From NCBI GenBank assembly GCA_902496945.1, contig CABVDE010000027.1:1-25747 (forward strand): DNA of 25,747 bases, written 5' to 3'. Source of the stretch: an uncultured Collinsella sp. (GTDB taxonomy: Bacteria > Actinomycetota > Coriobacteriia > Coriobacteriales > Coriobacteriaceae). Made by a program: the position numbers and the translations under genes. Positions 24,150-25,747 of this stretch are shown here, in pieces. Below the pieces are notes generated by a model, which did not search any database, was not told where the DNA came from, and worked only from the letters and a program-made list of their open reading frames with translations. The first letter of the stretch is position 1, and the number at the start of each line of letters is the position of its first letter.

Positions 24150-25295
24150 ATGAACGGATTATCCCAGTGGGCGCGCTCGCATAAGCCCCAAGTCGCAGCG
24201 ATAGCCGTTGCGGTCGTTGTTGCGATCGTTGTTGCGATAGCCGTGGCAAGTGGGGCGTTCGCAACGTCCGAGCAACAACCAGAGCAGCAGGAGTTAAGAA
24301 CTGTCGATGTGACCCTCAGCGTCACGGCCGACCACGGCTGGGACGAGAACTCCACGCCTGCCATCGCCCATATCGAGGGCAACGATGTGGACTTCTATCA
24401 CGCAGTGACCCCTGATGCCGACGGCAACAAGGGCACTTCCACGGTTGAACTCGCCGAGGGCGACTACACCGTGAGCTTCGTCAGCCCCGTCAACTCCGAC
24501 GGTTCCGCCTTCGACATCTACGACACGGGCGCTCCCGTCGACATCACCGTCGATGCCGACGGGAAGACCGCACCTGCCGTCAACTGCCCTATGGCGCAGA
24601 TTCCCGCCGACAAGGTCACCGACGACATGCTCGCCGACATCGTCAACAAGACCAAGGACGCCATCGAGAACGGCGACGAGACCTTGAAGGGCGATGCGGG
24701 CACCGGCATCCTCGACAAGCTCGACGGCAACGTCGCCAAGAACCCGAACGCGAGCGACAAGACCAAGCAGGAGGCAACTGACGCCGACAAGGAAGTCGAT
24801 GTCAACAAGGAGCCTGCCCAGACGACCCCGTCTGCCAAGACCGACAACGCCAAGACTGACAACAACGCTGGTTCTCAGTCTTCCAACAACGGTTCTTCGA
24901 ACTCTGGTTCGGCTTCCAGCAAGCCTTCCAAGCCCGCCCATACGCACACTTGGGTGAACCATACGGCTACCCGCCAGGTCTGGGTGAGCAACTGGGTTGA
25001 TGTGCCTGACTACGAGACCAAGACAATCTATGGCGGACAACTCTACACGGAACAACCTGACGGAACATGGCTCAGCAACGGAGAGACGTACTGGTTCTAC
25101 ACCGATGCCGACTTCGAAGCATTCAAGAACCTTATCGTCGAAAAGATGAAGACCGAAGGGTATTGCGGCAACTACGTGAACCGCACTAAGACCGAGAAAG
25201 TACAGGTAGGCTCCCACAAGGAAGACCACGGTTCCTACAGCACCGAAACCTACGTGGACTACGTGTATTGCACCTCGTGCGGTGCTCATCAGTAA
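24150..25295 (+). CDS. B2: membrane-anchored extracytoplasmic protein with C-terminal Cys module
   Basis: A 381-residue protein with one N-terminal membrane helix (about 14-36) and an outer part. Residues 50-160 are the B domain: TVELAEGDYTVSFVSPVNSD then GSAFDIYDTGAPVDITVD, ending in IPADKVTDDMLADI, closely parallel to KPVPAEEVTDAQID of B1. Residues 205-262 are a low-complexity linker of Asp, Lys, Asn and Ser, suited to spanning the wall. Residues 264-381 form a module starting HTHTWVNHTATRQVWVSNW and ending YCTSCGAHQ, with Cys374, Cys377 and nearby His; similar HTHTW...CxxCG modules occur in surface proteins of Gram-positive gut bacteria and may bind metal. AAAAGGGG precedes the ATG. There is no LPXTG. 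Function unknown. Confidence 0.82.
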   Translation: MNGLSQWARSHKPQVAAIAVAVVVAIVVAIAVASGAFATSEQQPEQQELRTVDVTLSVTADHGWDENSTPAIAHIEGNDVDFYHAVTPDADGNKGTSTVELAEGDYTVSFVSPVNSDGSAFDIYDTGAPVDITVDADGKTAPAVNCPMAQIPADKVTDDMLADIVNKTKDAIENGDETLKGDAGTGILDKLDGNVAKNPNASDKTKQEATDADKEVDVNKEPAQTTPSAKTDNAKTDNNAGSQSSNNGSSNSGSASSKPSKPAHTHTWVNHTATRQVWVSNWVDVPDYETKTIYGGQLYTEQPDGTWLSNGETYWFYTDADFEAFKNLIVEKMKTEGYCGNYVNRTKTEKVQVGSHKEDHGSYSTETYVDYVYCTSCGAHQ

Positions 25296-25353
25296 ACAAT
25301 CCACATCCGGACAGCAAATCCTACCCAATCACAGAAGATAGCCAATCGTCTTC

Positions 25354-25396
25354 GAGGAGGAAGGCGGTCGCAAAGCGGCCACCTTCCTCTTTTTTA
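25354..25396 (+). terminator. Rho-independent terminator of the surface cassette
   Basis: GAGGAAGG at 25357-25364 pairs with CCTTCCTC at 25382-25389, with inner GG/CC pairs, followed by six Ts (25390-25395). It lies 60 bases after B2 and is the only strong terminator in the rightward cassette, which supports transcription of its last genes together. Confidence 0.9.
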
Positions 25397-25481
25397 CTCC
25401 GCAAAAATGAGAAATGGCATCTATTCGGAAAACGCGAAAGTAGATCAACGACAGCGCTCTGCCCTATCGAGGGCTCTTGAT

Positions 25482-25508
25482 GGTCTCAGAGCGGATCGCG
25501 TTGAGACC
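25482..25508. promoter_or_regulatory. Inverted repeat in the terminal intergenic region
   Basis: GGTCTCA at 25482-25488 mirrors TGAGACC at 25502-25508 with a 13-base spacer. It may be a protein-binding site for the gene starting at 25651. No promoter hexamers stand out nearby. Confidence 0.35.
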
Positions 25509-25535
25509 CTATCGCATCCCGCACCCGCCAAAGGT

Positions 25536-25591
25536 CCTTTCATGGGTCTTTCAGCGGGCGCTTAGTGGGCTGCTAATGGGATACTGACGGG
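25536..25591. repeat. Five tandem degenerate 11-bp units
   Basis: Units: CCTTTCATGGG (25536-25546), CTTTCAGCGGG (25548-25558), CGCTTAGTGGG (25559-25569), CTGCTAATGGG (25570-25580) and ATACTGACGGG (25581-25591), with one extra T after the first. Every unit ends in GGG and most keep T-N-A before it. The 11-base period is one helical turn, as in iteron-like or cooperative regulator sites. Next to it, GATGCC-TTC-GGCATC at 25604-25618 forms a small hairpin. Confidence 0.55.
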
Positions 25592-25650
25592 CAAGAGCGA
25601 AAAGATGCCTTCGGCATCGAGTGCCTCCAAAGTGAAAAGGAGGTACACAC

Positions 25651-25747
25651 ATGAACAACAAGCCATTAGAGCCCAACAGCCCCCAGGAGGAAGCCATGTG
25701 GAGGGCGCAGGTGCTCAGGCGCACCGCCCGCATCTGCTCGGCGAAGG
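25651..25747 (+). CDS. Start of an unidentified gene, cut by the window end
   Basis: ATG 25651 is preceded by AAAAGGAGG at ideal spacing and opens a frame of 32 codons that runs off the window (MNNKPLEPNSPQEEAMWRAQ, then VLRRTARICSAK). The strong ribosome site makes it a credible gene. The polar N-terminus has no recognisable domain, so no function is offered. Upstream it has the 11-bp repeats and two small inverted repeats. Confidence 0.6.
   Translation, partial: MNNKPLEPNSPQEEAMWRAQVLRRTARICSAK

Noticed and set aside
24294..25328. A 344-codon open frame on the minus strand
   Set aside because: Antisense to B2; the plus strand has a membrane helix, the B domain and a ribosome site.
25407..25565. 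A 52-codon plus-strand frame ending in the 11-bp repeats
   Set aside because: No ribosome site before the ATG and no recognisable domain. It could be a decayed gene, but evidence is too thin to list it.
25536..25591. The 11-bp tandem units as a CRISPR array
   Set aside because: The units are contiguous, far too short and degenerate, with no spacers and no cas genes.

Overview
The window looks like chromosomal DNA from a GC-rich gut actinobacterium of the Coriobacteriia, most probably Collinsella or a close relative. This rests on overall base composition, a gene set mixing Gram-positive surface features (LPXTG sorting signal, lipoproteins) with glycoside phosphotransferase systems, and general resemblance to that group. 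It is an inference, since there is no rRNA or other taxonomic marker here. I see no tRNA, rRNA or CRISPR array.

Left part, 1-8214, mostly minus strand. A four-gene nutrient-uptake operon is transcribed leftward: substrate-binding lipoprotein, ABC permease with an unusually long N-terminal extension, ABC ATPase, and an M20 metallopeptidase that probably processes what is imported. Next come an aldose-1-epimerase-like gene with a clear terminator, a single-pass membrane protein of unknown function, two palindromic intergenic repeats, and a divergent MFS transporter.

Middle part, 8367-16477: two alpha-glucoside utilisation modules arranged almost as mirror images. Module 1 (plus strand) is family 4 6-phospho-glycosidase, PTS EIICB transporter and RpiR regulator. 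Module 2 is glycosidase and EIICB on the minus strand with a divergent RpiR regulator. The modules converge on a perfect 18-bp bidirectional terminator. Each EIICB imports and phosphorylates a disaccharide and the neighbouring NAD/Mn-dependent glycosidase cleaves it. Neither transporter carries an EIIA domain, so EIIA must come from elsewhere.

Scarred junction, 16538-18372. Two 5' fragments of low-molecular-weight protein tyrosine phosphatase genes lie in the same orientation and both break inside the catalytic P-loop codons. Between them sit an internal piece of an MFS sugar transporter and an acyltransferase-3 gene with a one-base frameshift in a G6 tract. This is a recombination scar or a repeatedly used insertion point.

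Right part, 18424-25295: an accessory cell-surface cassette. A divergent XRE regulator with a palindromic operator faces six plus-strand genes: membrane protein A1 (broken by an in-frame TAG), an LRR/LPXTG surface protein, membrane-anchored protein B1, a Tat-type lipoprotein, A2 (an intact paralogue of A1) and B2 (a domain relative of B1). The B domain also occurs in the distant gene at 5858-6724. Each A gene is preceded by a strong hairpin. I do not know a described system with this composition, so it is the best candidate here for something new. The window ends with a terminator, five tandem 11-bp units and the start of another gene.
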